Positions 1-11,336 of a DNA stretch of 64,000 bases are shown one piece after another. The notes under the pieces are model-generated. The model worked only from the letters and a program-made list of their open reading frames with translations. It was not told the origin of the DNA and ran no database searches. Source of the DNA: Diadema setosum. Lineage: Eukaryota > Echinodermata > Echinoidea > Diadematoida > Diadematidae. Made by a program: the position numbers and the translations under genes. Each line of letters opens with the position of its first letter. Positions within the stretch are counted from its first letter, which is position 1. The stretch lies in the NCBI GenBank assembly GCA_033980235.1, contig CM067065.1, positions 2,112,347 through 2,176,346 on the forward strand, written 5' to 3'.

Positions 1-663
1 AAATTTGACTTTAGGGAACGTAGCGCTGACGGACTTGTACTTCTAATCCAAATGTTGCGGGTACTGTTTTTTACTTTTTGGATGAGAGGAGGGGGAGGGG
101 TTGTTTGTGGCGGTGTGTCTTTAAGGGATTAATTCCCACACCAAGATTTGAGATGGTGGTGGTATTTGGGGGCTAGGAATATGCAAGGATCAGTCACAAG
201 GTTTAATGGCTAAACACTGGAAATGATGGGGCTCTTTCAAAGAACATTGCAGACACTTTTCCTTTGTCATACACAGTGATTTAGTGGATAAAGAATACAG
301 ATGAATTTTGCCAAGACTTCTGTTGGAAAATAATATTTATATTACATCGTTCATTTTTTAATCCATATTTGAAGAGTTTTAGCACAAAATGAGTTAACTC
401 CATTTTTGTTGTTTGATATAGAAGCTGCTAACAACAAAGAAAATAATGAAATATGGGGTATTTTTAATCTAACGTCAAGAATATGCCTTGTTGTGTTACA
501 AGTGAGGTAGTACTGGAAAGGCTTTTATTATGCTCCATCTAATGCTAAACTTACTTTAAAATGTGCAAAAATTACACTTATCCCACTTCACAATCAAACT
601 CTTCATTTCTCTTGTAAAGAAAAGATAAGTATTTCATGTTTATACATGAGCAACTGTGTTTTG
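1..663. other. Unannotated AT-rich DNA
   Basis: AT-rich sequence with no coding exon, RNA gene or repeat structure that I can support. The TTAA-bounded MITE begins at 664. Confidence 0.5.
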
Positions 664-1257
664 TTAAAGGGATGGTAAAGTATTAGTTGAGGTGAGGATT
701 CAGCTTTTAACTTTTTTTGCGAGATACTTAGAAACAACCTTTTGGAATGTTAAAGAGCATACAATTCTAAGAGGAATTAAAAGTTTACTTTGATGAAAAC
801 TGGTTTTGAAATGGCTGAGATATCAAAAAATAAAGTAACACAATGGAGTCCTCAGTATCTTGTTTTGGATACTGTAAAAGTGGATATTTTCGCGCGACTA
901 ATTTTTAGCACTCGGCAAGACGAAAAGAGTTTCGCGTGTTTTTAATTCCACGGAATCAAGACATCAACCACTGGAACATACAGCATGCAAAAATATTTGC
1001 GTGCTTTTATTTTCGCGCTTGTTTCTGGTTGCGCGAAATGCGCAAAAATTTCAACACCGTGAAAATTTCCACTTTTACAGTATATCTCAGTCATTTTAAA
1101 ACAGATTTTTATCAAATAAACTTTGAATTCCTCTTAGAATTATATGCTCCTTCATACTTCATACAGAGGTTTCCCATTATCTCAGAAAATTATCATTTAT
1201 AAATAAAAGTAGGTAACCTGAAGTCCCATCTCAACCACAAGTGTACCATCCCTTTAA
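664..1257. mobile_element. TTAA-bounded MITE (family A) interrupted by a second MITE
   Basis: Starts TTAAAGGGATGGTA and ends with the inverted TACCATCCCTTTAA-type sequence. The two halves are inverted copies of each other: the left reads gaggattcagcttttaac then gagatac, the right ends ctcatctcaaccaca-like sequence. Related copies lie at 20625-21013, 48177-51660 and 52422-52812. TTAA at both tips is the target signature of piggyBac-type elements, but no transposase is present, so the superfamily is inferred. The copy is split near its centre by the 872-1080 element. Confidence 0.8.
872..1080. mobile_element. 209-bp TTCGCG-rich palindromic MITE, TA target duplication
   Basis: Begins CTGTAAAAGTGGATATTTTC and ends with the inverted GAAAATTTCCACTTTTACAG, flanked on both sides by TA. 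The interior is rich in ttcgcg/gcgcgaa. The same architecture is seen at 15059-15267, 40470-40627 and 61098-61311. TIRs starting CTGTAAAA with TA duplication suggest a Tc1/mariner-type non-autonomous family. It sits inside the TTAA MITE, so it inserted later. Confidence 0.8.
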
Positions 1258-1795
1258 CACTAATGTAACCATATTATTAACCTTTGCACAAAATTTTACT
1301 TTTTTTTTTACTTGTGTGTCTACTCAGCATCAAATTATTCAGAATGTGATGAAGGTTCAAGCGCAGAATACTCAAAATGACATTGAGGAAGCTATCTCTT
1401 CTATTTTCAGGGTTATAATGAAGCACCTTTGCCGATTTAAAGTTACAGCCAAGGATCTCAAATCAAGCACATGTAATACAAATAGGCTACACTCAAGGCT
1501 GACCTTTCTTTTAATCATCAGCTGACACTGCTCATACATGAAGAATAGTCCTTGTAATTTTGTATACAGATAACCTGCTAATAAGTGAAGAGTACTTTTG
1601 TCTCACTTAATACTTGAGAGCCAGCTGCCACGATAATATCCCGGAAGAATGATGTTTCTGAAATTTCCTGGTGATTGTGGACCAACAGAAGGAAAAGAAA
1701 AAGAAAAAGCTGTGCTCCATGACATATTCAAGCCTTTTTATCTCTTTTTTGTTTCCATTTTCTCTACCTATCTACCTTTTTCTATTTTATGACAT

Positions 1796-1950
1796 CCAAA
1801 TATCAAATCTTAATCTATCTCTCTGCACATAACATCTACATGATTCCATTTTATATCTTTCTCTATCAATCTATATCTTTCTCTATCAATCTATATCTCT
1901 CTCTATCAATCTATATCTCTCTCTATTACTCTAGATATATCTTTATATCC
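1796..1950. repeat. TCTATCAA / TCTATATC degenerate microsatellite
   Basis: Repeated tctatatctttctctatcaa units. The open frame across it encodes only low-complexity sequence and is not a gene. Confidence 0.8.
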
Positions 1951-3237
1951 TTACCTATTTCTCTGACCCAATCTTTGTAATATGTATAAAATTCTCAAGA
2001 CTTCCATGATTACATAATAAGTTATATACATATTAGTCATTAAGTGAACAGATAATAACAGTTTGCATATTGATACAGAAAGGGCAAAGTTCACAAATTT
2101 ATTTCTTCACTCGGTTCATCTTTTTTTTTTTCATCATGAATCAATAATATGAATGCAAAGAGTAATAATGATGAAAAAACATCAGTGCACATATTTTGAG
2201 TCAACTTTCCCCTTCAGCACAATGTTACCACCAACTATCAACATCCCACCTTTAGAATCATCATACCATGGAAACACTTTGTCATGTCAGTAAATAAAAT
2301 TTTGTGCTATTACACTGTATGAGCACTTTAATATCAAGAAGAAAAAAAAAACATGATAACACAATATGCATTATCATTATATGACAGTTAAAATATGAAA
2401 TTTACTTCCACATATTTCTTTCACAAGATTCCAAAATGTCTTTGTGTGCATGTCATGTATTTTGTGTTACCACGATGTACTGTATTCTTTATTTCAGAAA
2501 GTTCTGAAAGTAAACTAAACACTAGAACTAAAACAGACTGCAACACATACAGACGGCAACACACACAGACGGCAACACATAGATACTGAAAGGACAAAAC
2601 AAAACAAAACCATCATGGTGTCAGACTGTCCACCCAGAGTGAACATCATCATGAAGCAATTTTGACAATCATGACATTTGAAGAATATCCTAATTAAATA
2701 TCCCTGCCAACATCAAGTTTCCACCTTGCCTAGAATTCATCACGAGCTCCATTGATGCTAATCACTTCCAACAAAGATGTAATTTTTGGAATATACAATC
2801 GGAAATCGTCGCAAACGACTTGAATACCACAATGCAGCTCAGCTATAACCAATCCATCGTCAAAGATTAACCCGCTCCATACTGAATTCTGAAATCCCCA
2901 TAGACTTAACACACAGGGCACCAGGTTCCAGTAGGGAACAGGTTAAAAGGCCTGGTTTAATTAGTACGATTAGTCCAAAGGGAATTAATGGGGGTGGGGT
3001 GAGGGAGGGAGAAGGGGTGGGGGTCAGAGGTCGCTCTCAGTGAGGAACAAGTAATTTTATTGGCCGGAGCATTGGAGCATGACCAATGACACTCCAGTTC
3101 AGTGGGGAAGCAAGCGAAGAAAATTAGGTTAATAACACCACTCTGTCCCTGATGGTTGGCTGGACTTAATGAAATGCGGAAACATGCCACCGTGCCACCA
3201 AAGGTTATACAGATGGATATAGAATTTGTATATGGGT

Positions 3238-3276
3238 GGATATACTTAGGTAGATAGATAGAGAGATAGATAGACT

Positions 3277-3307
<31 letters not shown>

Positions 3308-3560
3308 CACCTATAGATAGATAGATAGACAGATAGATCTATAGATCTAGATAGATATTGTATAGATCTGATTGATAGATTGATAGGTAGCTAGACTGAT
3401 GGATAAATTGATAAACTGATTGATTGATAGATTAGATTGATAAATTGACAGATTGATAGATACATAGATAGATAGACATATCAATTGATTGATAGATACA
3501 TACATACATATCTAGATAGATAGATTGATAGATTTATAGATCAAACAATGGGTATGTAGA
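3238..3560. repeat. (GATA)n and related tetranucleotide repeat
   Basis: Long run of gata/gatagatt/gatacata units, partly degenerate. Its right end runs into a decayed half of the family A TTAA MITE (about 3590-3758). Confidence 0.9.
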
Positions 3561-3589
3561 TAGAAAGATATACGGATCTTTTATGACAA

Positions 3590-3758
3590 GTTTGTTTGAA
3601 TTTGTTTTTTGATACTTCAGCCATCTCAAAACCATTTTTTTTTCAAAAGAACTTTGAGTTCCTCTTAGCTTTTGTGTGCTCTTCCATATTGCATATTAAG
3701 TGGTTTATTCTTGTCATCTCACCAAAATCCCTCAATCTCAACCACAACTATATTTAAG
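3590..3758. mobile_element. Half copy of the TTAA MITE family A
   Basis: Carries the right-half landmarks seen at 1081-1257 and 52640-52812: atctcaaaaccattt, actttgagttcctcttag, then ctcaatctcaaccac, ending near tttaaggg. The left half is missing. Confidence 0.6.
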
Positions 3759-3819
3759 GGCATGCATGATTTTTTTTTCCTTATATGTTTAGAACTCAGC
3801 AAGGATGAACACACTTGCA

Positions 3820-3820
<1 letters not shown>

Positions 3821-3853
<33 letters not shown>
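3821..3853. repeat. (CA)n microsatellite
   Basis: About 16 uninterrupted AC dinucleotides. Confidence 0.95.
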
Positions 3854-3856
<3 letters not shown>

Positions 3857-3899
3857 CATAATAAAGAAGCAAACTTATATATATGTAAGGTTGTTATTC

Positions 3900-5474
3900 A
3901 TTCTTCCACTGGAAAGACGGCAGAAAAAGCTGTTTTTCATTGGTGAAATGTCGCAGGAAACGAGATCACAGTTTTCTCATTGTAATATTGGAGGTCACAA
4001 TGGGGAAGGTGTGTAATATCACAGCAACAGCTTTATCCTGTACAGTCCCTTCCATAAGTAAAGCACTTTTATCATATTTTTGAAAGCATCCAATAAACAA
4101 AATCTTTTACTTGACTGCCTCAAACTTTCCAATTTATACCAAAATGATGTGTCCACTACTAGGATACAAATTGTCATCTACCTGTAATATCCAGAATGCA
4201 AAACTTAACTCATAACTAAACTCCTATATTTGACATAATCCCTGTAAAGTTAACACATAGTAGCTCCATTTCCTGCACTGAATGAGTTAACCACTAATTC
4301 ACTTATGAAGAGTTTAAATGCAAAAAAAGGATAAACCTCATTTTCATTTTAAGTATGGTCATCATCAAATAGAGAATAATATCTTTTCAATGACACTTTG
4401 TTGATTAAATATTAACAAATTATACTTTTGAAGATTTAATTCCAATTATCACATATATCTTATTTTTCCTTTCATTTTTAGCATATTTGAATCTCAAATA
4501 AGCCTATCTAGGCCTATATCTCACACTGATAAATCAGCTTTGCAATAAAACACTTCATATAATTATGCAATCATAATGATATTTCATTATTGTCAAAAAA
4601 AAAGTAAATTGTGACAGTTCTGACTCCCTTGATTAAAATCAAGAACAGAAAAATATACTCATATAACAAGCCAAAAAAAAAGCAAAACTACCTTGTTTCA
4701 GATACATGTTATTAGCATATTGAAAAGAAACAAAATGTAGAATCATCTTAGTAGGCCTCTACACCAAATGAGTTTTTAGGTTATGCACAATGATTGATGC
4801 ATGGTCCACAACCAGGTTAATTAACATGAACTGATGCTAAAATTAATTATAATCTCAAAGATAAATAAGTAAATAAATAAATGAATAAATAAAAACTAGC
4901 CTCTCTAAAAAATGACCGAGATTTCCCTGGCAGACTGCATAAAATTTCAGTGGACTGCTGAAAAGGATAAATGTTTTCCAGTAGATTGCTCATCGGTATG
5001 TAATTTAAATGTATTAGGTGCTCCTTCGTGTCATAATCATTTCGAGGATTAATTTTGAGCGATAGATATTTTGTATGCTCCGAAACCAGACACGGGAAAC
5101 ACATAGCGTGCCGCTGTCACGTTGCACCGCACTGTATGACTGTACGGCAGCAAAAAACATAAAAAGTTGTTACTCCGAAAACACGTGCGAGGCCGCTGCC
5201 AGCGCACCCCGTTATTAATAACAATGAGTAGAGCGATCATTCTTGTGTCTAAGCAACAGCATGTAGCCCGCTAATGACAATTCCCTGTTCGCGCCTAATG
5301 TAACCATAACTCAAACAAAAAAGCGGCCGCCGCGCCCCGAAGCTTGACACAACATATGAATTTTTCATCACGATACACCCACCACTCGATGCATTTGCGT
5401 ATCATATCAATCTCTCTCCTTTTCTTTTTCGTTCTTTTTTTTTTCTGGAGGATGGAAAAGGAAGCTGAACTCAC
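3900..5474. other. Non-coding DNA downstream of the 5475-5685 exon
   Basis: If the gene at 5475-5685 continues to the left, this is its first intron. I see no exon with clean splice sites here. About 5090-5340 is richer in CpG (including a gcggccgccgcg word) and contains a NotI-like site. Confidence 0.4.
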
Positions 5475-5685
5475 CCATCTGCACGAACTCCACGCTCGCT
5501 GGCGCCGGCTGGTCCGCGACGGGGGAGCCCTGGCGGGGCAGCTTGCCGAGCTCTGATGGTCGTTTCACAGTTGACTTCCCACTGCTCTTACCTCCACCAC
5601 TACCACTACCACCGCTGCCGCCGCTACCACCACCAGATGCGGAGGCAGCCATTCCCGGATTTCGGAAACCTCGGTTGTGACTCAT
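5475..5685 (-). CDS. First coding exon of an unrecognised Gly/Ser-rich protein
   Basis: On the minus strand an ATG at 5685 opens 70 codons plus one base, followed by a strong donor (CAGATGG|gtgagtt). The peptide starts MSHNRGFRNPG, then an alternative start at 5652 gives MAASASGGG. Next come a Gly/Ser run (residues about 15-33), a basic stretch KSSGKSTVKRPSELGKLPRQ (about 33-52) and a Pro/Ala stretch ending VEFVQM. The second ATG (gggATGg context) may be the real start. The exon lies in a CpG-richer patch, which fits a promoter-proximal first exon. The N-terminus looks disordered and gives no family assignment. No downstream exon was located within 1-5474, so the rest of the gene either lies outside the window or was missed. 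Confidence 0.6.
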
Positions 5686-6936
5686 CTAGGAGTCCACTTG
5701 TGGTCGAATTTCAGCACAAAGATAAAGATTCCTGCATTCATGAAAAGATAAATCCACTCGACACGGATGCTTTTTCAACACACACCTAGTACAACCAGAC
5801 CTTACGCTACTAGTAGACTGGCTCTGATTACATCGGATACCACTAGCACTGCGAACAAGCTACCGTCGGATGCGCACATGTGCGTTCAGTTCAGACGCCG
5901 AAGTAGTAGACAGATGCGCATCTCTACGTACCCACCCTCATGAATAGATGCCTTGCGAACGCTGTACGCATCGCTCCAAAAGTGCCGATGCTCTTGCTAG
6001 TCTCGTTTTCAGACCTGAATTAACTTCGGTCAGAAAGTTGTTCAAGCACCATAGACGGTATAAATAGAGTTGGACTTTCACGTATCATACTCGTAGCGGT
6101 AGGATAGTGAAATAGCCCGCTGTGTTTAGCTTGTTAAAGACTAATATTACATACATGTAGATTGTCTATGTGTAGGCCCCTTGTTGTTTATAGGTTGGTG
6201 TTTTGATTACATGCATTATATCTATCTTGTATTTTGTCTATTTGTTTTCTATTTTCATTTTACTCATGTTTGTACTGTCAAACACTACAGTGTATAATCT
6301 TATATATAGTTTTGTGTCATTATGTATAACCTACAAGAATTGTATCCACAAGAACTCAGTATGTTATACCCCTTCTTATATCCCATGTTTGTTTGTAATA
6401 CCCGAGAGGGGTCGAAAGAGTCCATGAAATTCTACACAAAAAAAAAATAAAAAAATCTACAAATTCTACATTCTAATCGGGTCACACTTCTCTTCTCAGC
6501 CTTTTTTTTTTTTTTCAAGCCGATTCCCACTTTGGCTCCTATACTAATTTTTGAGGCACAGTTAGATCAAATACCAATCATTTTCACCTCAGTAGTTTTG
6601 ATTACATCGCCACAGGTAGAGAAGCACGGTTATAGGGCATGTATTTTTGTTTTTAAAAAAAAAAAATGTTCATGCTTCTACGTCATTCGCATTAGTCATG
6701 TCAGCGTATAGGACCTATTATAGTAATAATGCTACTATGCGCACGATTATAGCATGATACCTTTGTAGTTAGCGAATTGAGATGGATGTTGTGAAGCGGT
6801 ATAGAAACTAGACTAATGTTTTACGTGGCGCATCGAGTTAGCCCATTTGCTAAATTACTGGAATCTTCGTCATCCAGCGCGCCCTTTTCTCGTTCTCTCT
6901 GCGACACGACTCGCATCTTGCCGCTAGACGAACGAG
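5686..6936. other. Putative promoter/5' flank of the minus-strand exon, otherwise unannotated
   Basis: Moderately CpG-rich up to about 6000. A plus-strand TATAAATAG word at about 6059 has no supported downstream gene. The end of the segment at about 6370-6450 (gaaattctacac followed by an A-rich tail) resembles the 3' end of a retroposed sequence. Confidence 0.35.
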
Positions 6937-7039
6937 TACGGAAGCTTTAAAGTGCCATTCGACTTGGAGACTTGGCGAGATATTTGATCTTGTCAAGTCG
7001 ACATAATAGCTCTATCATGTCGACTTATCAACTTTATAA

Positions 7040-7600
7040 GTTGACATGGAGACAAAAATTATCATGTCAAGTCGACATCTAAAAAGTTACATGTCGTCAT
7101 GGTGAGATAAGGTATCTTGCAAAGTCAACATCGAAAAAAGTTACATGTCGTCATGGTGACATAATGGATCTTGCCAAGTCGACATCTAAAAAGTTACATG
7201 TCGTCATGGTGCATAAGGTATCTTGCCAAGTCGATATCTGAAAAAGTTACATGTCGTCATGCCTACATAACGTATCTTGCCAAGTCGACATCTGAAAAGT
7301 TACATGTCATCATGGTGACATAAGTTATCTATCCAAGCTGATATCTAAAAAGTTACATGTCGTCATGGTGACATAAGGTATCTTGCTAAGTTGACTTACA
7401 AAAAATTACATGTCGTCATGGTGACATAAGGTGTCTTGCCAAGTCGACTTCCAAAAAGTTACATGTCGTCATAGCGACATAAGGTATCTGCCAAGTCGAC
7501 ATCTAAAAAGTTACATGTCGTCATGGTGAGATAAGCTAGGTATCTTGCGAAGTCAACATCGAAAAAAGTTACATGTCGTCATGGTGACATAATGTATCTT
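7040..7600. repeat. ~53-bp tandem repeat, left arm
   Basis: About ten units, each containing acatgtcgtcatggtgac and ttgccaagtcgacatct. Its reverse complement is the right-arm array. Confidence 0.9.
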
Positions 7601-7916
7601 GTAATGTATCTTATCTTCACGTAATTCAGCTGCTGTGTATATTCCTGGAGCTGATACACATGGGAACAAGATGGTCAAGAAGGCAAACCCCTGAAAATGG
7701 AAAGGGAATAAAGCAAAAGGAAGAAAAAACATATAATACATTTAACACTCTATGAAATCCCTAGATAATGTAAAAAAAAGAAAAAAAAATCATATGACAT
7801 GCGTGGAAAGGGACTCAAAATTTCAAGTTTTGCATCTCTCAATTTCTCATCAATTTTCCCAAATAAAGATTCCATCCCAACTTCCACTTCCATTCTCTCC
7901 CTCTCTCCCATCTTCG

Positions 7917-7960
<44 letters not shown>

Positions 7961-8277
7961 TGTTATTTTTCTTCTTTCCATTTCTTTCCCGTTTCCTGTT
8001 ATTTTTTCATTTTTCCCGTCTTATTTTTCGTCTTATTCCTTCAGTTTCAGTTTGATTTATCTCATATTTCACAAAATGTCACAATAATATACATGACACA
8101 TGTAAACAATACTTGTAAAGCATACAGTACACAACAATTAGAAGTAATGCAATGGTATAGTAGCAAAGGTGGATTTTAAGACGTAAAAATAAGGGTGAAA
8201 TATGAAAAGGAAAATATCAAGAAGTAAAACTTGTAAATTATGTCTTCCCTTTAAATTTGACATACCAGAAAAATCAC

Positions 8278-9607
8278 AAGAGGCCCTTATCCTGTCACTG
8301 TCTTTTGTTTATATTGAAAAAGCTCTAATTTGCTAAGCTTTACTATTAAAGACAACTACAATTCTTGATCAATCGCTAGTCTCCCTCACAGTCCTCACTT
8401 ATAACTTTTCTTGACCAAGTGGCCCCAAGAGGCAAAAGATGCTCGATGGGGGGGGGGGGGGGGGGGGGGGGGGGGGAAGGTGGTAACCAGTCAACCATCC
8501 CCCCTCCACCCCTCATGAAAGTGTTCTGTGCCCCTGAACTCTGTGAATCATTTTACCTCTCCTGTGAAAATACCATGACGCAATTCGTCGGTGATACGGC
8601 GAACCGACAAATAACCGCCGCGCAGCGCAAAAACACAATTCCGAGATAATCGAATTTGAAAAAAATGGGTAGCGTCAATGCACTAATTTCATACCTTCTC
8701 CCCATCAAACTGATGAGATGTTTGGAAAGTGGTGAGAGTAAGAGTTATGCTTTCAGAAAATGTTGTTTTCACAGAGAAACAAATCCTAATGTTAATGAGA
8801 ATAATGTGGAAACAACGAACGTCAGTTCGTCGAATTCCCCCTTTTTGCGGTCTCCATAGCACCCCGTGTATAAGGGTGAGTACGGCGAAGTGACACATAC
8901 CGCTGTGCGTCACTTCGCCGAATCTCGGCGCGTAGGCGCAACGCGTGTAAGTCAATGGGAATGATGATATTCGTCACTTATTACATGGTTCGGCCCAACT
9001 CTAAAAATGTAAATGTTCTTTTGTCATGCCTGGAGTTTTAGACCAGGTACCACGCCAAAAAAAAAAAAAAACACAAAATAATATAGACGTAATTTGTTGT
9101 TTTTCCCCTCGTTCTGTGGATTTCCATGGTTCATTAACAAATCAACTTGTGTTCTTGTTAATTATGTACATGTACCTATGTGCTCTCTATTCTTCACCTT
9201 TTTAAAATCATTTGGTTCTAAAAAAAAAAATCAACATTAAAGCAACAATAAAAAAAAACATTTTAGTGTTCATTAGGTCAGTGTTTTTTCTTCATTTCTA
9301 GCATTTTCTAGTGTGATTCCGTCTTACACATTGGAGCTCTATGACTTTCGGTCTATTTAATGTTTCAGTATATCTTTTTCTGTATCCTTCTATATCAGAT
9401 GTGTCTTCTCTATCTAAAAGCGTAAATGGGGGGAACCACCTCACCAAACACTGTCCTTTAGTGAGAACGATACATAAAGGACATTTAAGGAGGGGCTCCT
9501 AGGAAAATACATGCCGACAGTGAGGTGGAGATCAAGCTTAGCACCGGAATGTTGACTGTATACCGTTGAAAAAGCTCCTAACCATAAGTCAGACCACATG
9601 TACGGAA
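8278..9607. other. Central segment of the foldback element
   Basis: Unique between the two arms. Contains a poly-G run at about 8447-8476 and a 12-bp perfect hairpin at 8883-8920. No protein family is recognisable in its reading frames. Confidence 0.6.
8883..8920. repeat. Perfect short hairpin
   Basis: CGGCGAAGTGAC at 8883-8894 pairs with GTCACTTCGCCG at 8909-8920 across a 14-nt loop whose ends (acaca/tgtgc) partly extend the stem. Confidence 0.8.
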
Positions 9608-9929
9608 TGTGATTTTTCTGGTATGTCAAATTTAAAGGGAAGACATAATTTACAAGTTTTACTTCTTGATAGTTTTCTTTTCATATTTCACCCTTATTTT
9701 TACGTCTTAAAATCCTCCTTTGTTACTATACCATTGCATTACTTCCAATTGTTGTGTACTGTATGCTTTACAAGTATTGTTTACATGTGTCATGTATATT
9801 ATTGTGACATTTTGTGAAATATGAGATAAACCAAACTGAAACTGAAGGAATAAGACGAAAAATAAGACGGGAAAAATGAAAAACAACAGGAAACGGGAAA
9901 GAAATGGAAAGGAAGAAAAATAACAAACA

Positions 9930-9963
<34 letters not shown>

Positions 9964-10261
9964 CGAAGATGGGAGAGAGAGAGAGAATGGAAGTGGAAGT
10001 GGGGATGGAATCTTTATTTGGGAAAATTGATGAGAAACTGAGAGATGCAAAACTTAAAATTTTGCGTCCCTTTGCACGCATGTCATATGATTTTTTTTTT
10101 TTTACATTATCTAGGGATTTCATAGAGTGTCAAATGTATTATATGTTTTTTCTTCCTTTTGCTTTATTCCCTTTCCATTTTCAGGGGTTTGCCTTCTTGA
10201 CCATCTTGTTCCCATGTGTATCAGCTCCAGGAATATACACAGCAGCTGAATTACGTGAAGA

Positions 10262-10740
10262 TAAGATACATTACAAGATACATTATGTCACCATGACGAC
10301 ATGTAACTTTTTTCGATGTTGACTTCGCAAGATACCTAGCTTATCTCACCATGACGACATGTAACTTTTTAGATGTCGACTTGGCAAGATACATTATCAC
10401 ACCATGACGACATGTAACTTTTTAGATGTCAACTTGGCAAGATACATTATGTCACCATGATGACATGTAACTTTTTAGATGTCGACTTGGCAAGATACAT
10501 TATCACACCATGACGACATGTAACCTTTTTAGATGTCGACTTGGCAAGATACATTATGTCACCATGATGACATGTAACTTTTTAGATGTCGACTTGGCAA
10601 GATACATTATGTCACCATGACGACATGTAACTTTTTAGATGTTGACTTGGCAAGATACATTATCACACCATGACAACATGTAACTTTTTAGAATACGAGT
10701 TGGCAAGATATGTTATGTTGCCATGACGACATTTAAATTT
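10262..10740. repeat. ~53-bp tandem repeat, right arm
   Basis: About nine inverted-orientation copies of the left-arm unit, with the repeated word accatgacgacatgtaac. Confidence 0.9.
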
Positions 10741-11303
10741 TTAGAAATCGACTTGACATGATAATTTTTGTCTCCATGTCAACTTATACAGTTGATAAGT
10801 CGACATGATAGAGCTATTATGTTGACATGACAAGATAAATTATCTCGCCAAGTCTCCAAGTCGAATGGCACTTTAAAGCTTCCGTAAACGAGAGAAGGAA
10901 ATGTGCGAATTATTACTATCATCATCCATGCCGCTTGCCCGTCTCTCGTTGCTTAGCTGGGCAAGCGAGGGAGGAAATAGAAGAGGGGTTGGGATGGAAG
11001 GGGGGAGATTCAAAACACGGGGACTGGTGAACGGGGGGGGGGGGGCGTGGGGGAGGGGAGGGGTAGGAATTTTCCCAAGATGCAATTTAGAGAGGATTAA
11101 TTAGGCACCGCTCAGGCAGTTATTCGTGTCATTAATTTTCATGGCGTGGGGAGAGATAGACGTAGAAGGAGAGGGAGAGACGGGAAAAAAGAAGGGCTGG
11201 AGTCGGGAATGATGGGATCCACTGGCACGGTAATCTAAACTTTCTCTAAAATTCCCTTTCGTCTCCGGCCGATCCGGGATTAGAAAGGATTTAGAAAGAA
11301 AGG

Positions 11304-11336
11304 ATTTAGAAAGGATATTAAATATCCTTTCTAAAT
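11304..11336. repeat. 16-bp perfect hairpin, 1-nt loop
   Basis: atttagaaaggatatt (11304-11319) is followed after one base by its reverse complement (11321-11336). Confidence 0.85.

Larger units (their letters stand above)
6937..10886. mobile_element. TU-like foldback element with ~1.3-kb inverted arms
   Basis: The arms 6937-8278 and 9608-10886 are near-identical inverted copies. Each runs from the outer tip TACGGAAGCTTTAAAG, through about 100 bp of single-copy arm, then 9-10 tandem copies of a ~53-bp unit, then a unique inner arm containing a (CT/GA)n tract. The element is flanked by AACGAG at 6931-6936 and 10887-10892, a visible 6-bp direct repeat. The 1.33-kb middle (8279-9607) shows no transposase. 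Long inverted arms with outer tandem repeats are the hallmark of sea urchin TU and Drosophila FB foldback elements; assignment to that class is inference. Open frames in the arms are low-complexity artefacts. Confidence 0.88.

Noticed and set aside
2730..2921. Minus-strand open frame ending ..LLEVISINGARDEF, with a possible ttcag acceptor, considered as the last exon of the 5475-5685 gene
   Set aside because: The acceptor would give phase 0 but the first exon ends in phase 1, no family match is seen, and the words around it (gagcgggttaatc) look like dispersed non-coding repeats of this genome.
6057..6066. TATA box of a plus-strand gene
   Set aside because: No supported coding exon or RNA gene follows it.
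7752..8179. Ser/Phe-rich frames with apparent membrane segments
   Set aside because: They cross the CT-rich part of a foldback arm, and the same sequence recurs inverted at 9707-10123.
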